A stretch of 64,000 bases of DNA from Pseudomonas linyingensis (GCF_900109175.1 NZ_FNZE01000010.1:62001-126000); one strand, 5' to 3'. Numbered from the stretch's first letter, positions 36,385 to 44,416 are shown. Numbers and translations: made by a program. The notes: generated by a model from the letters alone, not told the origin.

Positions 36385-36896
36385 AACGACTTGCCCTGCA
36401 GTCGCGGCCTCTGGTTCAAGCGCTAAACGCGCCAGGACGGGGCCGGGCTGCCATTCCCAAAGTGCTGTGCCGAGGCCGGTAGTCCCGGTTGCAGTCGGCG
36501 TTCCCCCCCTTCCAGCCAGACCTCATCCATTCGGGCGCGAGCCGCCCGCCATTTCCCTGCCAGTCCAAACCTGTCGCACATCCAGGCTGCGTGAGCTTCG
36601 CGGTACGCACTCTTGGCAAGCTATCCGGCAGACCCTCTTCATATGCGTTGACCATCTGCGGATGCAGATACGGCATGCTTCCCTCACGCGTCCCTGCGCA
36701 GGTGCGCCGAGCGGGCCTTGCCGCGAAGAGCGCGGTCCGTGGTGTGGGTAGTGGCGGCGGTTGTGCGGGGAGGGTGGATGAGCGACGCAACCATCGGCGC
36801 AGCGGTTGCGTGCCCACCCTGGCGGGCGCTGAGTAGCAGTCGCTTGCCAGGGGGATCGGCTCGATGGCTACATCGAGGGAGGGCGGCCCATTTCGA
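36385..36896. other. 512-bp region without a convincing gene
   Basis: No frame shows a known protein or good start. On the minus strand near 36424-36500, a short reading DCNRDYRPRHSTLGM resembles the C-terminal end of IS3-family transposases (D-Y-N-x-x-R-P-H-S-x-L-G), but only about 15 residues fit. It is best read as decayed DNA at the convergent junction of the LLM gene and the F420 operon. Confidence 0.35.
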
Positions 36897-39800
36897 CTAG
36901 CCGGCAGACTTGGCCAGCAGCACCGGAGTAGAGGGATGCCGCTGGGCGCCGGGCGCAATGGGCTGGTACAGGGTATTGCGCAGCTGCAAAGGACGTCCTG
37001 AGCTATCGGCAATGGCGGACATCTCACTGGCTGCCATCAGTTGTCCGTTGGCGCCGCCGGCGGCCCGGGTGATCGACTCGTACATCAGTATGCCTCCCAG
37101 GTCGTTGGCCCCGGCTTGCAGGCAGAGTGCGGCGCCCTCCCGGCCCATTTTGACCCAGGAGGTCTGAATGTTGCGGATATGGCCATGCAATACCAGTCGG
37201 CTGACGGCGTGAACCAGAATCGACTCGCGGAGGGTGGGGCCCGAGCGGGCGAGCCCCTTGTGCCAGAGCGGGGACTCCATGTGTACGAAGGGTAGGGGCA
37301 CGAACTCGGTGAATCCGCCGGTCTCCTTTTGCAGGTCGCGTATGCGCATCAGGTGCCTGGCCCAGTGCACGGGTTTTTCGACATGGCCAAACATCATCGT
37401 GGCGGTGGACTTGATTCCTGCCGCGTGTGCCGTACGCATGACTTGAAGCCATGCTTCGGTATCGAGCTTGTCCGGACAGATGATGGCACGGACTTCGTCG
37501 TCGAGAATTTCGGCAGCCGTACCTGGCAGGGTGTTCAACCCGGCGTCGCGCAGTTGCCTGACATAATCGTCCAGGGTCAGCCCCAAGGTGGTGGCGCCGT
37601 GGATGACCTCCAGAGGGGAGAACGCATGGACGTGCATCTGCGGAACCGCTTCCTTGACGGCCCGCACGAATGCCAGATAACTCTGCCCGGTGTATTGGGG
37701 ATGAATCCCCCCCTGCATGCAGACTTCGCTCGCGCCGCGCTGCCAAGCCTCGATGGCCCGCGCGGCGACCTGGGACGGATCCAGCTGATACGCCGGTCCG
37801 CGCAGGCTGGACGCGCCCTGGCTCTTGGCGAAGGCGCAGAAGCCACACCTGAACTGACAAATGTTGGTGTAGTTGATGTTGCTGTTCTGCACGAAGGTCA
37901 CGTCGTCGCCGACGACCTCGCGGCGCAGTCGGTCAGCGGCAGCGGTGATCGCGGCAAAATCGTTGTCGTCGACGGAAAACAGCTCGACGATCTCGGCCTC
38001 GTCGAGGTCGAGCTTTGCTTGTACCTTGTCGAGAATGCGTTGTACGTCGAGCGAGGCCCGTGTTCCCGGCCCCGAGCGGAGGAGGCGGGTGAGGTCTTCG
38101 TCCGGTACCAGGCTGGTTCCGGCGCGCCACTTGTCGCTGCGTGCGAAGCCGCTGGCGTCGACGCGATTCAGTATGGCCCGTGCCATCTCCTTGCCGGTCC
38201 AGCGCGCGGTGGACTGGGTGAATGCCGGGGTAAGCGCCAGGCGCTCGATCAGGTTGCGACCGCACTGCCTGGTCTGCTTCGCCAGGAAGGAAATATGTGG
38301 CCAGGCTGCTTCTGGATTGACGTGGTCGGGTGTGACGGGGGAAATGCCCCCCCAGTCGTTGATGCCGGCGTCTATCAGGGCTTCCAGCTCACCGGGACGC
38401 AGGTTGGGGGGGGCCTGAATGGACATCTGCGGGCCAAAGATCAGCCGAGCCATGGCGATAGTCCAGCCATGGTCCTCGAGGTCCGGTTCGGGCTTCTTGG
38501 CCATGGGGGTGTTCGGCTTGGCCCGGAAGTTCTGGATGATGATTTCCTGCAGATGGCCGTAGCGGGCGTGCAGATCGCGCAAGGCCAGTAACGACTCGAC
38601 GCGCTCCTTGCGGGTCTCGCCAATGCCAATCAGGATGCCCGTGGTCATCGCCACTTGCGCTTCACCGGCGTTGCGCAGCGTTTGCATGCGTACTTCCGGG
38701 TGCTTGTCCGGGCAGTTGAAGTGTGGGCCGCCACGCTCGCAAAGACGTGCGCTGACCGATTCGAGCATGATCCCCATCGACGCTGCAAAGGGCTTGAGCA
38801 TGCGGACTTCTTCGGCGTCCATGTTGCCCGGATTGATGTGCGGCAGCAGCCCCGTTTCCTTGAACACCCGCTCGGCCATCGCGGCGACATATTCCAGAGT
38901 CGAGCGATAACCCATCTCGGCCAGTGCCTCGCGGGCAGCGGCGTAGCGCAGCTCGGGTTTTTCTCCCAGCGTGAATAGCGCTTCCTGGCAGCCAGCCTCG
39001 GCGCCCTTGCGGGCGATCTCGAGCACTTCATCCGCGGTCAGGTAGGGGGCCGGAACGCGTCCGGGGGATGCGGCGAAGGTGCAGTAGCCGCAGGTGTTAC
39101 GGCACAGCCGCGTGAGCGGAATGAATACCTTGCGCGAGTAGCTGATACGCCGCCCGTGACCACGCAGCGTCAGTACCCGCGCGGTTTCGAACAGCTCGGA
39201 TGTGGCGTCCTGCTCTGCAAGCGCCAGGGCCTGGCGATCACTGAGCGTCCCGCCCTCCAGCAATTCGGAGAAAAGGGGGTTCTTGGATGAGGTCATGGCT
39301 TTCTTTCTCCGGAATTCTTCAAACAAGAGCCCGTCGGGCAGCAGATCCAGATCGGCCGGCTCGTCGATATCGAGGGTCAGACCCGGAAGGTTTTTCACCG
39401 AGATGAACAGGTTCTTGCGCTTGGCTTCGTTGAGGTGCAGCTCGAGGCTGTTGGTGCCGAAGTGGAAGGCGAAGTCGACGGGTAGGGGAAGGTAGAGAGC
39501 GTTGCTGCCGACGCGGCGTGCATCGCTGGCCAGCAGGAGGCCCTCCTGGCGTCCGTGGGCGATGAACTGGTCGATCTCCGTGGCGCTCACCAGCGGCATG
39601 TCGGCGTGCAGCACAAGCAGTTCATCGGCGCCGTCGCGTTCCAGTTGCCGGGCGGCAAAGGTCAGTGCCGCGTTGAGTCCGCCACCTGGGTCATCGAACA
39701 GGCGCAGCCGATCCGATGCCATGAGCCCGAGGGCCTGTGCGTCAGCTGTGACGATGGCGATACCGCGCAGGTAGCGGCTCCCGTGCAGGACCTCGAGCAT

Positions 39801-39914
39801 GTGGTGGAGCATGGTCTTGACCAGCAGGTGGCGCTGCCGGGACGACAGGGCGGCGGCGAGGCGTTGCTTGCCCTGGCTGGGATGCTTCACGGCCAGCAGC
39901 GCCCAGCAGTTCAT
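36897..39914 (-). CDS. cofC-fbiC: CofC-CofG-CofH fusion: F420 guanylyltransferase plus Fo synthase
   Basis: A single 1005-residue frame. Residues 1-206 are CofC, which links GTP to a phospho-acid: MNCWALLAVKHPSQGKQRL, HADMPLVSATEID, VGSNALYLP, FHFGTNSLELHL and LDIDEPADLDLLP. Residues 207-1005 are FbiC, which builds the deazaflavin Fo from tyrosine and a pyrimidine. Its CofG half has radical-SAM cysteines 271, 275 and 278 (CRNTCGYC); its CofH half has cysteines 686, 690 and 693 (CQFRCGFC). No stop separates CofC from FbiC. An internal ATG at 39296 has GGAG 10 bases upstream, so a separate FbiC could also be made. The start overlaps the cofD stop (ATGA). Confidence 0.93.
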   Translation of the reverse strand: MNCWALLAVKHPSQGKQRLAAALSSRQRHLLVKTMLHHMLEVLHGSRYLRGIAIVTADAQALGLMASDRLRLFDDPGGGLNAALTFAARQLERDGADELLVLHADMPLVSATEIDQFIAHGRQEGLLLASDARRVGSNALYLPLPVDFAFHFGTNSLELHLNEAKRKNLFISVKNLPGLTLDIDEPADLDLLPDGLLFEEFRRKKAMTSSKNPLFSELLEGGTLSDRQALALAEQDATSELFETARVLTLRGHGRRISYSRKVFIPLTRLCRNTCGYCTFAASPGRVPAPYLTADEVLEIARKGAEAGCQEALFTLGEKPELRYAAAREALAEMGYRSTLEYVAAMAERVFKETGLLPHINPGNMDAEEVRMLKPFAASMGIMLESVSARLCERGGPHFNCPDKHPEVRMQTLRNAGEAQVAMTTGILIGIGETRKERVESLLALRDLHARYGHLQEIIIQNFRAKPNTPMAKKPEPDLEDHGWTIAMARLIFGPQMSIQAPPNLRPGELEALIDAGINDWGGISPVTPDHVNPEAAWPHISFLAKQTRQCGRNLIERLALTPAFTQSTARWTGKEMARAILNRVDASGFARSDKWRAGTSLVPDEDLTRLLRSGPGTRASLDVQRILDKVQAKLDLDEAEIVELFSVDDNDFAAITAAADRLRREVVGDDVTFVQNSNINYTNICQFRCGFCAFAKSQGASSLRGPAYQLDPSQVAARAIEAWQRGASEVCMQGGIHPQYTGQSYLAFVRAVKEAVPQMHVHAFSPLEVIHGATTLGLTLDDYVRQLRDAGLNTLPGTAAEILDDEVRAIICPDKLDTEAWLQVMRTAHAAGIKSTATMMFGHVEKPVHWARHLMRIRDLQKETGGFTEFVPLPFVHMESPLWHKGLARSGPTLRESILVHAVSRLVLHGHIRNIQTSWVKMGREGAALCLQAGANDLGGILMYESITRAAGGANGQLMAASEMSAIADSSGRPLQLRNTLYQPIAPGAQRHPSTPVLLAKSAG
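39307..39310 (-). promoter_or_regulatory. possible internal ribosome binding site for FbiC
   Basis: GGAG (in CCGGAGAAAG on the minus strand) lies 10 bases before the ATG at 39296 where the FbiC part begins (MTSSKNPLFSELLEGG). It is inside the fused cofC-fbiC frame and may be a remnant of formerly separate genes or a working second start. Confidence 0.45.
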
Positions 39915-40873
39915 GTGTCGGCCTTTACGCGACAGTGCAATTGCTCGGCGAAGGCGATGCACTCTGCAGCCAGGCGTTCGCGATCCTGCTCGCAGCGCAT
40001 GAGGGTATTGGTGACCAGCGCCGGGATGGCCAACTGCTCCGCCAGATGACGATCCGCGTGGTCCAGGACGATGCCGTCGATCAGTCCCTGATAATGTTGC
40101 GCGATTTCTAGACTGCACTGGGCAATGCCCAGCTCTTTCATGATCTTCGCAGTAGGGCCTTTGACGGCGGCGCCAGCGATGATCGGCGACACGGCGATGA
40201 CGGGAACGGCGGCCGTTGCGATGCGTTGGCGCAGGTCCGTAATCGAGAGCAGTGGGTCGATGCTCAAATAGGGATTGGAAGGGCAGATGATGATCGCCTG
40301 CAGATCGGGATCTTCCAGGGCCTGGATGACGCCTGCGGAGGGTTGGGCGCCATCGGCACCTTCAAAGCGAATGGCTGTGACTGTGGGTTTGCAGGCCTTT
40401 CTGACGAAGTAGTCCTGAAAATCCAGCGTGCCTTCATCGGTTGCAACGCGGGTGCGGACCCACTGGTCGGTCATCGGCAGGATGGCGCTGGCGACGCCGA
40501 GTTTTCGCGCCAGCGCGGCGGTGACCTGGCTGAGCGGCTCGCCAGCCATCAAGCGCTGGGTGCGTTCGATGTGCATCGCCAGGTCGGCATCGCCGAGCCG
40601 GAACCATGTCTCGCCGCCTAGTTCGCCGAGCGCCTGCATGAAGTTCCAGGTTTCGTCGGCGCGGCCCCAGCCGTTTTCCTGGCTGACCAGATTGGCGAGG
40701 GTGTAGACCAAGGTATCGATATCGGGTGATATCTGCAGTCCGAGGTGCTCGAAGTCGTCACCGGTGTTGACGATCAGCTTGAGCCTGCTGGCAGGTATCT
40801 GGCGAGCCAGGCCCGCCGCCAGTTTCGCTCCGCCGACACCGCCGGTCAGTGCCACAATGGTTCCCTTGGTCAT
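39911..40873 (-). CDS. cofD: 2-phospho-L-lactate transferase (F420 biosynthesis)
   Basis: A 320-residue CofD/FbiA. It transfers the phospho-acid moiety from the CofC product to Fo, giving (dehydro-)F420-0. Family motifs: ALTGGVGGAKLAAGLAR at the N-terminus, NTGDDFEHLGLQISPDIDTLVYTLA, WFRLGDADLAMHIERTQRL, ICPSNPYLSIDPLLS and VSPIIAGAAVKGPTAKIM. It overlaps the cofE stop by 4 bp on one side and the cofC-fbiC start by 4 bp on the other, so it sits in a tightly coupled operon. Confidence 0.96.
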   Translation of the reverse strand: MTKGTIVALTGGVGGAKLAAGLARQIPASRLKLIVNTGDDFEHLGLQISPDIDTLVYTLANLVSQENGWGRADETWNFMQALGELGGETWFRLGDADLAMHIERTQRLMAGEPLSQVTAALARKLGVASAILPMTDQWVRTRVATDEGTLDFQDYFVRKACKPTVTAIRFEGADGAQPSAGVIQALEDPDLQAIIICPSNPYLSIDPLLSITDLRQRIATAAVPVIAVSPIIAGAAVKGPTAKIMKELGIAQCSLEIAQHYQGLIDGIVLDHADRHLAEQLAIPALVTNTLMRCEQDRERLAAECIAFAEQLHCRVKADT

Positions 40874-41637
40874 TTGAACAGATCCTCGCTCAATGGCCTG
40901 ATCAGGGCCTTGCAGTCCCTGACCGGGGCGTGATTTGGCAGCCCCTGAATGACCACGACGGGAAGCCCTTCGGCTCCTTCACCCATCTGCAGGGCTGCAC
41001 CAGCGGCAATGGCATCGGCATTAGCGACTTGAGTGATCTCCAGCACGTTGCCATTGCGGTCTCGTTCTCCGCGTCGATCAACCAGCGAGGCAATACCGGC
41101 GCAACCGATGGCCACATTGGTTACGCCGTGGCGCCAGGGGCGTCCGAAACTGTCGGTGATGACCACCCCCGGAGCTACCCCGCTGAGCTGCTCCAGGCGG
41201 TCGCGCAGGCGAGCAGCACTCAGGTCTGGATCTTCCGGCAGCAGGAGCACCCGTTCCTGACGGGTAACCCTGGGAACGTTGGAGTGATCGATGCCGGCGT
41301 TGGCCATGACCAGGCCCAGACGGTGCCTGACGATCAGCACGCTCCGCACGGCGCGAACGACCTCCGTCGACTCGGAGAGGATCGCTTCTACCAGTCGAGG
41401 GTCTTTTCCGGTGATATCCGCCAGCTCCAGGGCCTGCGTCGAGGGGCGGATAAGGTTGAGGTCGACATAGCGGCCCTCGGACTTGGAGACCACCTTCTGG
41501 GCGATGACGATCACCGTGCCCGGGTTCAGCCCGATGGCATTGCGCTGGCAGCTTTTCCAGATGATCTGTGCCAGATCGTCCCCTGGATTGATTTCCGGAA
41601 TATCCGCCGGGGCACAAAAAATCAGGGGCGGCCTCAT
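40870..41637 (-). CDS. cofE: F420-0:gamma-glutamyl ligase
   Basis: A 255-residue CofE that adds L-glutamates to F420-0 with GTP. Visible motifs: VIVIAQKVVSKSEGR, RHRLGLVMANAGIDHSNVP, ITDSFGRPWRHGVTNVAIGCAGI and DRRGERDRNGNVLEIT. The protein stops after the ligase domain. The C-terminal nitroreductase-like domain of actinobacterial FbiB, which reduces dehydro-F420-0, is absent and is not encoded elsewhere in the window. It starts 3 bp after the npdG stop. Confidence 0.96.
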   Translation of the reverse strand: MRPPLIFCAPADIPEINPGDDLAQIIWKSCQRNAIGLNPGTVIVIAQKVVSKSEGRYVDLNLIRPSTQALELADITGKDPRLVEAILSESTEVVRAVRSVLIVRHRLGLVMANAGIDHSNVPRVTRQERVLLLPEDPDLSAARLRDRLEQLSGVAPGVVITDSFGRPWRHGVTNVAIGCAGIASLVDRRGERDRNGNVLEITQVANADAIAAGAALQMGEGAEGLPVVVIQGLPNHAPVRDCKALIRPLSEDLFK

Positions 41638-41640
41638 CGG

Positions 41641-42321
41641 TTAACCCTGAGACGACAGGTCGAAGTGACCTGTGATGCGGATGCCGGCGCCGTCTACTTT
41701 GTAGGTCTTGTTCATGAAAATCAGAATGGAGGTCAAGGCCTCGGCAGCTGCCGAGTTGGCCAATGCGCCACCATGCAGGCCTCGCAGGCCGATATCGTTG
41801 GCCAGGCCGACCACAGTGGCTCGCGCGTCCTTGTCGTCGCTGAAGACAAGGACATCGCACTCGACCTGGTCGTCGGTAGCCAGTTTGTGCGCAGCGACAT
41901 TGTGAAACGCGGAAACCACGCGGGTGCTTTCGTCCAGCACAGCCTGAGCCCGCAGTGCGGCGGAGCCTTCGGCCGGCAGTTGCACGCGCATCACCTTTGG
42001 TGGCATCAGCGGTACGCAGGTATCAACGACGATCTTGTTCTTCAGCTTGTCGGCCAGGGCACTCAAGGTGCTCTGCTGACTGGCGAAGGGAACGCTGACG
42101 ATGATCAGGTCTGCCTGCTCGGCGACTTGGTCATTGCTGGCGCCACTGATGGCCTTAGAGAGGTTGGTGGACAGCTCTTGCGCGACCGCATGTGCACGCT
42201 CGGCATCCCGGGAGCCGATCATCACGGCATGCCCAGCCTTGGCGAGTCGAGTCGCCAGTGCGGCGCCGAGATTTCCAGTACCGCCGATGACCCCGATAGA
42301 AGTTGGCTGTTGTTCCTGCAT
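41641..42321 (-). CDS. npdG: NADPH:F420 oxidoreductase
   Basis: A 226-residue F420-dependent NADP reductase (Fno/NpdG). The Rossmann motif IGVIGGTGNLGAALATRLAKAGH is followed by IGSRDAERA, where Ser-Arg would bind the NADP 2'-phosphate. Later segments ADLIIVSVPF, VSAFHNVAAHKL and a C-terminal AEALTSILIFMNKTYK fit the F420-binding face. GAGGAA precedes the ATG at 42321. It is the first gene of the F420 operon and would keep F420 reduced at NADPH expense for the LLM enzyme. Confidence 0.93.
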   Translation of the reverse strand: MQEQQPTSIGVIGGTGNLGAALATRLAKAGHAVMIGSRDAERAHAVAQELSTNLSKAISGASNDQVAEQADLIIVSVPFASQQSTLSALADKLKNKIVVDTCVPLMPPKVMRVQLPAEGSAALRAQAVLDESTRVVSAFHNVAAHKLATDDQVECDVLVFSDDKDARATVVGLANDIGLRGLHGGALANSAAAEALTSILIFMNKTYKVDGAGIRITGHFDLSSQG

Positions 42322-42398
42322 GGTCGATTCCTCGTTGAATTTGCTACGGCCCGGTTCTGGTAAGGGATTGCAGCGACCCGGCGATTGCACGGCTTTCG

Positions 42399-42424
42399 GA
42401 CTAGGCAGTTCAGACTAGCCAGTT
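42399..42424. promoter_or_regulatory. tandem direct repeats upstream of the F420 operon
   Basis: GACTAGGCAGTT and GACTAGCCAGTT are 12-nt direct repeats (one mismatch) separated by CA. A third GACTAG occurs at 42451. They lie 78-135 bp upstream of npdG, where a regulator would bind. The binding protein is unknown. Confidence 0.4.
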
Positions 42425-42473
42425 GCTTTTGGGGGGGCATACTTTGAATGGACTAGCTAATCGACCCCGGTAG

Positions 42474-42502
42474 CCTGGCTGGATGCCCCAGCCGGGTTAT
42501 TT
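42474..42502 (+). terminator. terminator-like hairpin
   Basis: CCTGGCTGG pairs with CCAGCCGGG (one wobble) with loop ATGCC, followed by TTATTT. No gene reads into it now, so it may be left from a lost gene. Confidence 0.35.
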
Positions 42503-42579
42503 GCTGCCGAGAGATGGCCGAATGGCGGTGGGCCACGGTTCTCAGGATCGGGCAGCCTGGCCGCGGAGTACATCGAGCA

Positions 42580-42765
42580 GTATCAGTAAGGCATCTCCGG
42601 TGTTCATTCTGGAGTGATGTGGCGCTGGATCCCGTTGCTGCCTTCATAGGCGGTGTTCGAACTGGCGAACACGAACAGCGACTGAAGGCGAAACTGCTTG
42701 CGTAAAACGCGCCGCCGAGGGCTTTAGCCTCGGGCCAGCGCTCCAGTTCTGCGTGCCATGTGGGG
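42580..42765 (-). pseudogene. relic of an acyl-CoA dehydrogenase 3' end
   Basis: The minus strand reads as a damaged acyl-CoA dehydrogenase C-terminus (LQSLFVFASSNTAYEGSNGIQ, compare LQSLFLFTRSDTIYGGSNEIQ in the gene at 59848-61026). Base-level similarity to 59860-60060 is clear over most of the stretch. Frameshifts and a small deletion break the frame. It abuts another relic and is probably debris from a rearrangement. Confidence 0.75.
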
Positions 42766-42853
42766 CGAGGAGCAGGCGCCGCACCGGCGGATCCGCGTCG
42801 ACGACGCCGAGGCCTTGCAGGCGCTGGTCAAAGCTGTAGACACAGCAGCCTAG
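42766..42853 (+). pseudogene. relic of the DUF35-MaoC gene
   Basis: 42766-42830 matches 27173-27237 inside the intact DUF35-MaoC gene at 57 of 65 bases by direct comparison, in the same orientation. The frame reads IRVDDAEALQALV and then runs to a TAG. Only the linker between the two domains survives. Confidence 0.8.
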
Positions 42854-43713
42854 ATCAGCGGGTCCCAGCGCTGCGACCAGTCCCGCTCCTGACTCACCTC
42901 CTTGCGCAGCAGTTCGCAGGCCTTCTGCAGCTCTTGCGAGTCGCGCTCGCGGGCGTAGACCAGATAGATCGGGTGGCTGAACTCCGGGGCCTTGGCTACC
43001 CGTTCGAGCAGACCGCGCTCCAGGTAGGTCTGCACCACCCGACTACGAAAGTAGCCCGAGCCGCCGTGCTCGAGCAGGTATTGCAGGGCCAGCGGACCGA
43101 GATTGAAGCTGAGCGCCGCGCCGGCGTGCTGCGGCAGCGCGGCGTCATGGCGGCGGCGGAAGTCTTCGCTCCAGTCGATGTACACGTAGGGCTCCGGGGT
43201 ATTCACCGCGCGGACCAGGATCAGACGCTCCTCCAGCAGCGGCTCGACCTGCAGGCCGGGCCAGTAGGCCGGGCTGTGGAGCAGTGCGGCGTGCAGGCGG
43301 CCCTGTTCGAGCTGCTCCAGCAGTTGGCCGGCGGCGGCGATTTCGGCGCGGATGGCGTGCTGGGGGAAGTGCTCGCGCAGGCGGCCCACCCATTGCAGCA
43401 GCAGCGGATTGCTCAGACTGACCTCGCCGCCGACGTGGAGCAGCTCGCGGTAGCCCTCGGGCAGGGGCAGGTCGCGCTGGGCGGCCTCCCATGTCTGCAC
43501 CAGCTGGTTGGCATAGGCGATGAAGGCCGTGCCGTTGGCGGTGAGCTTGGCGCCGGCGCGGTTGCGCACGAACAGCTTGCTGTTGAGCTGGGCTTCCAGG
43601 TTCTGCACCCGCGCGGTGATCGCCGTCTGGGTGACGCAGAGGCGCTCGGCGGCGGCCACGAAGCTGCCGCAGCGGGCGATTTCGATAAAGGTACGGGCGA
43701 GTTCGATATCCAT
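42850..43713 (-). CDS. LysR-family regulator
   Basis: A 287-residue LysR-type regulator: winged helix-turn-helix at residues ~15-45 (CGSFVAAAERLCVTQTAITARVQNLEAQL) and a substrate-binding-like effector domain (LHVGGEVSLSNPLLLQWVGRLREHFP). Its last codons overlap the DUF35-MaoC relic. The usual target would be a neighbouring operon; the small gene at 43978 is divergent from it across 264 bp. Effector and targets are not recognisable. Confidence 0.9.
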   Translation of the reverse strand: MDIELARTFIEIARCGSFVAAAERLCVTQTAITARVQNLEAQLNSKLFVRNRAGAKLTANGTAFIAYANQLVQTWEAAQRDLPLPEGYRELLHVGGEVSLSNPLLLQWVGRLREHFPQHAIRAEIAAAGQLLEQLEQGRLHAALLHSPAYWPGLQVEPLLEERLILVRAVNTPEPYVYIDWSEDFRRRHDAALPQHAGAALSFNLGPLALQYLLEHGGSGYFRSRVVQTYLERGLLERVAKAPEFSHPIYLVYARERDSQELQKACELLRKEVSQERDWSQRWDPLI

Positions 43714-43977
43714 GCGGTGACTTCCGGCGAAAGTGGCTCGGTGTAGTGGGGGCGCTGGCTTTCCTGCGGGCGGCAGATTCGGTTCCGGGGACGCGGCAGG
43801 GTCCTGGTATCGTCGCCGCCATTCAGCTTAAGTGCAAAATAATTGATTGTAGTGAGCATTAATATTCGTTAGTCAGCGGCATTGCCGAGCGAGACACTGG
43901 TGCTGTCCACACCGCCATTGCAACGCAAGGTGCTCTGGGATGCTGAACAAGGTCCCGTCCCTACAGGAGTTCGAACC

Positions 43978-44373
43978 ATGTCCGTACCGCTCGATGAACT
44001 ACTGCAAACCCTGCTCAGCGCCGAGCGTGCCGGTGTCCAGGTGGCTTCGGCGAGCCTGCGGGAATGCCAGGATCCGACCTTGCGGCCGATGCTGGAACAG
44101 ATCCTCGCCGGCGAAGGCGAGAGCTGTCGGCGACTGCTCACCTGCATGCAGCACCTGGGCTTGCAGCCGAACCGGCAGACCGGCGAGTTCTACGCCAGGG
44201 CGATGGCCATCGCCGATCTGCATGAACGCATGGCGTTCATCGACCGTGGCCAGCGCTGGGTGATCCGCAAGCTGCAGGAAACGCTGCCGGACTGCGCGGA
44301 CCCCACGGTGCGCGGGGAGCTGGAAACGGTGCTGCGCATCCACGAAGAGAACAGCGTGGCTACGCCAGCCTGA
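43978..44373 (+). CDS. small helical, ferritin-like protein
   Basis: A 131-residue protein made almost entirely of amphipathic helices (VPLDELLQTLLSAERAGVQVASASL; LRPMLEQILAGEGESCRRLLTCMQHL; RMAFIDRGQRWVIRKLQETL), with Glu and His spacing that suggests a four-helix bundle of the ferritin-like (DUF6306-type) group. The start at 43978 has AGGAG 10 bases upstream. No signal peptide. Function unknown; similar pseudomonad proteins are linked with envelope or stress genes. A glycine-zipper protein gene follows 43 bp downstream. Confidence 0.75.
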   Translation: MSVPLDELLQTLLSAERAGVQVASASLRECQDPTLRPMLEQILAGEGESCRRLLTCMQHLGLQPNRQTGEFYARAMAIADLHERMAFIDRGQRWVIRKLQETLPDCADPTVRGELETVLRIHEENSVATPA

Positions 44374-44416
44374 CTGGCGGCGCTCGTTACATGTATTTGT
44401 TTGAGGAGGACCCATC

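Noticed and set aside
39915-40118. Extension of the cofC-fbiC frame upstream into cofD
   Set aside because: It lies wholly inside cofD in another frame; the CofC start MNCWALLAV at 39914 overlaps the cofD stop in the usual ATGA manner.
42766-42853. A working small gene encoding IRVDDAEALQALV
   Set aside because: It is only a fragment of the DUF35-MaoC linker without start or domain, and its end overlaps the LysR gene.
43714-43977. Gap before the helical protein gene considered as a possible small gene
   Set aside because: The in-frame extension from 43882 has no ribosome site, while AGGAG precedes 43978.
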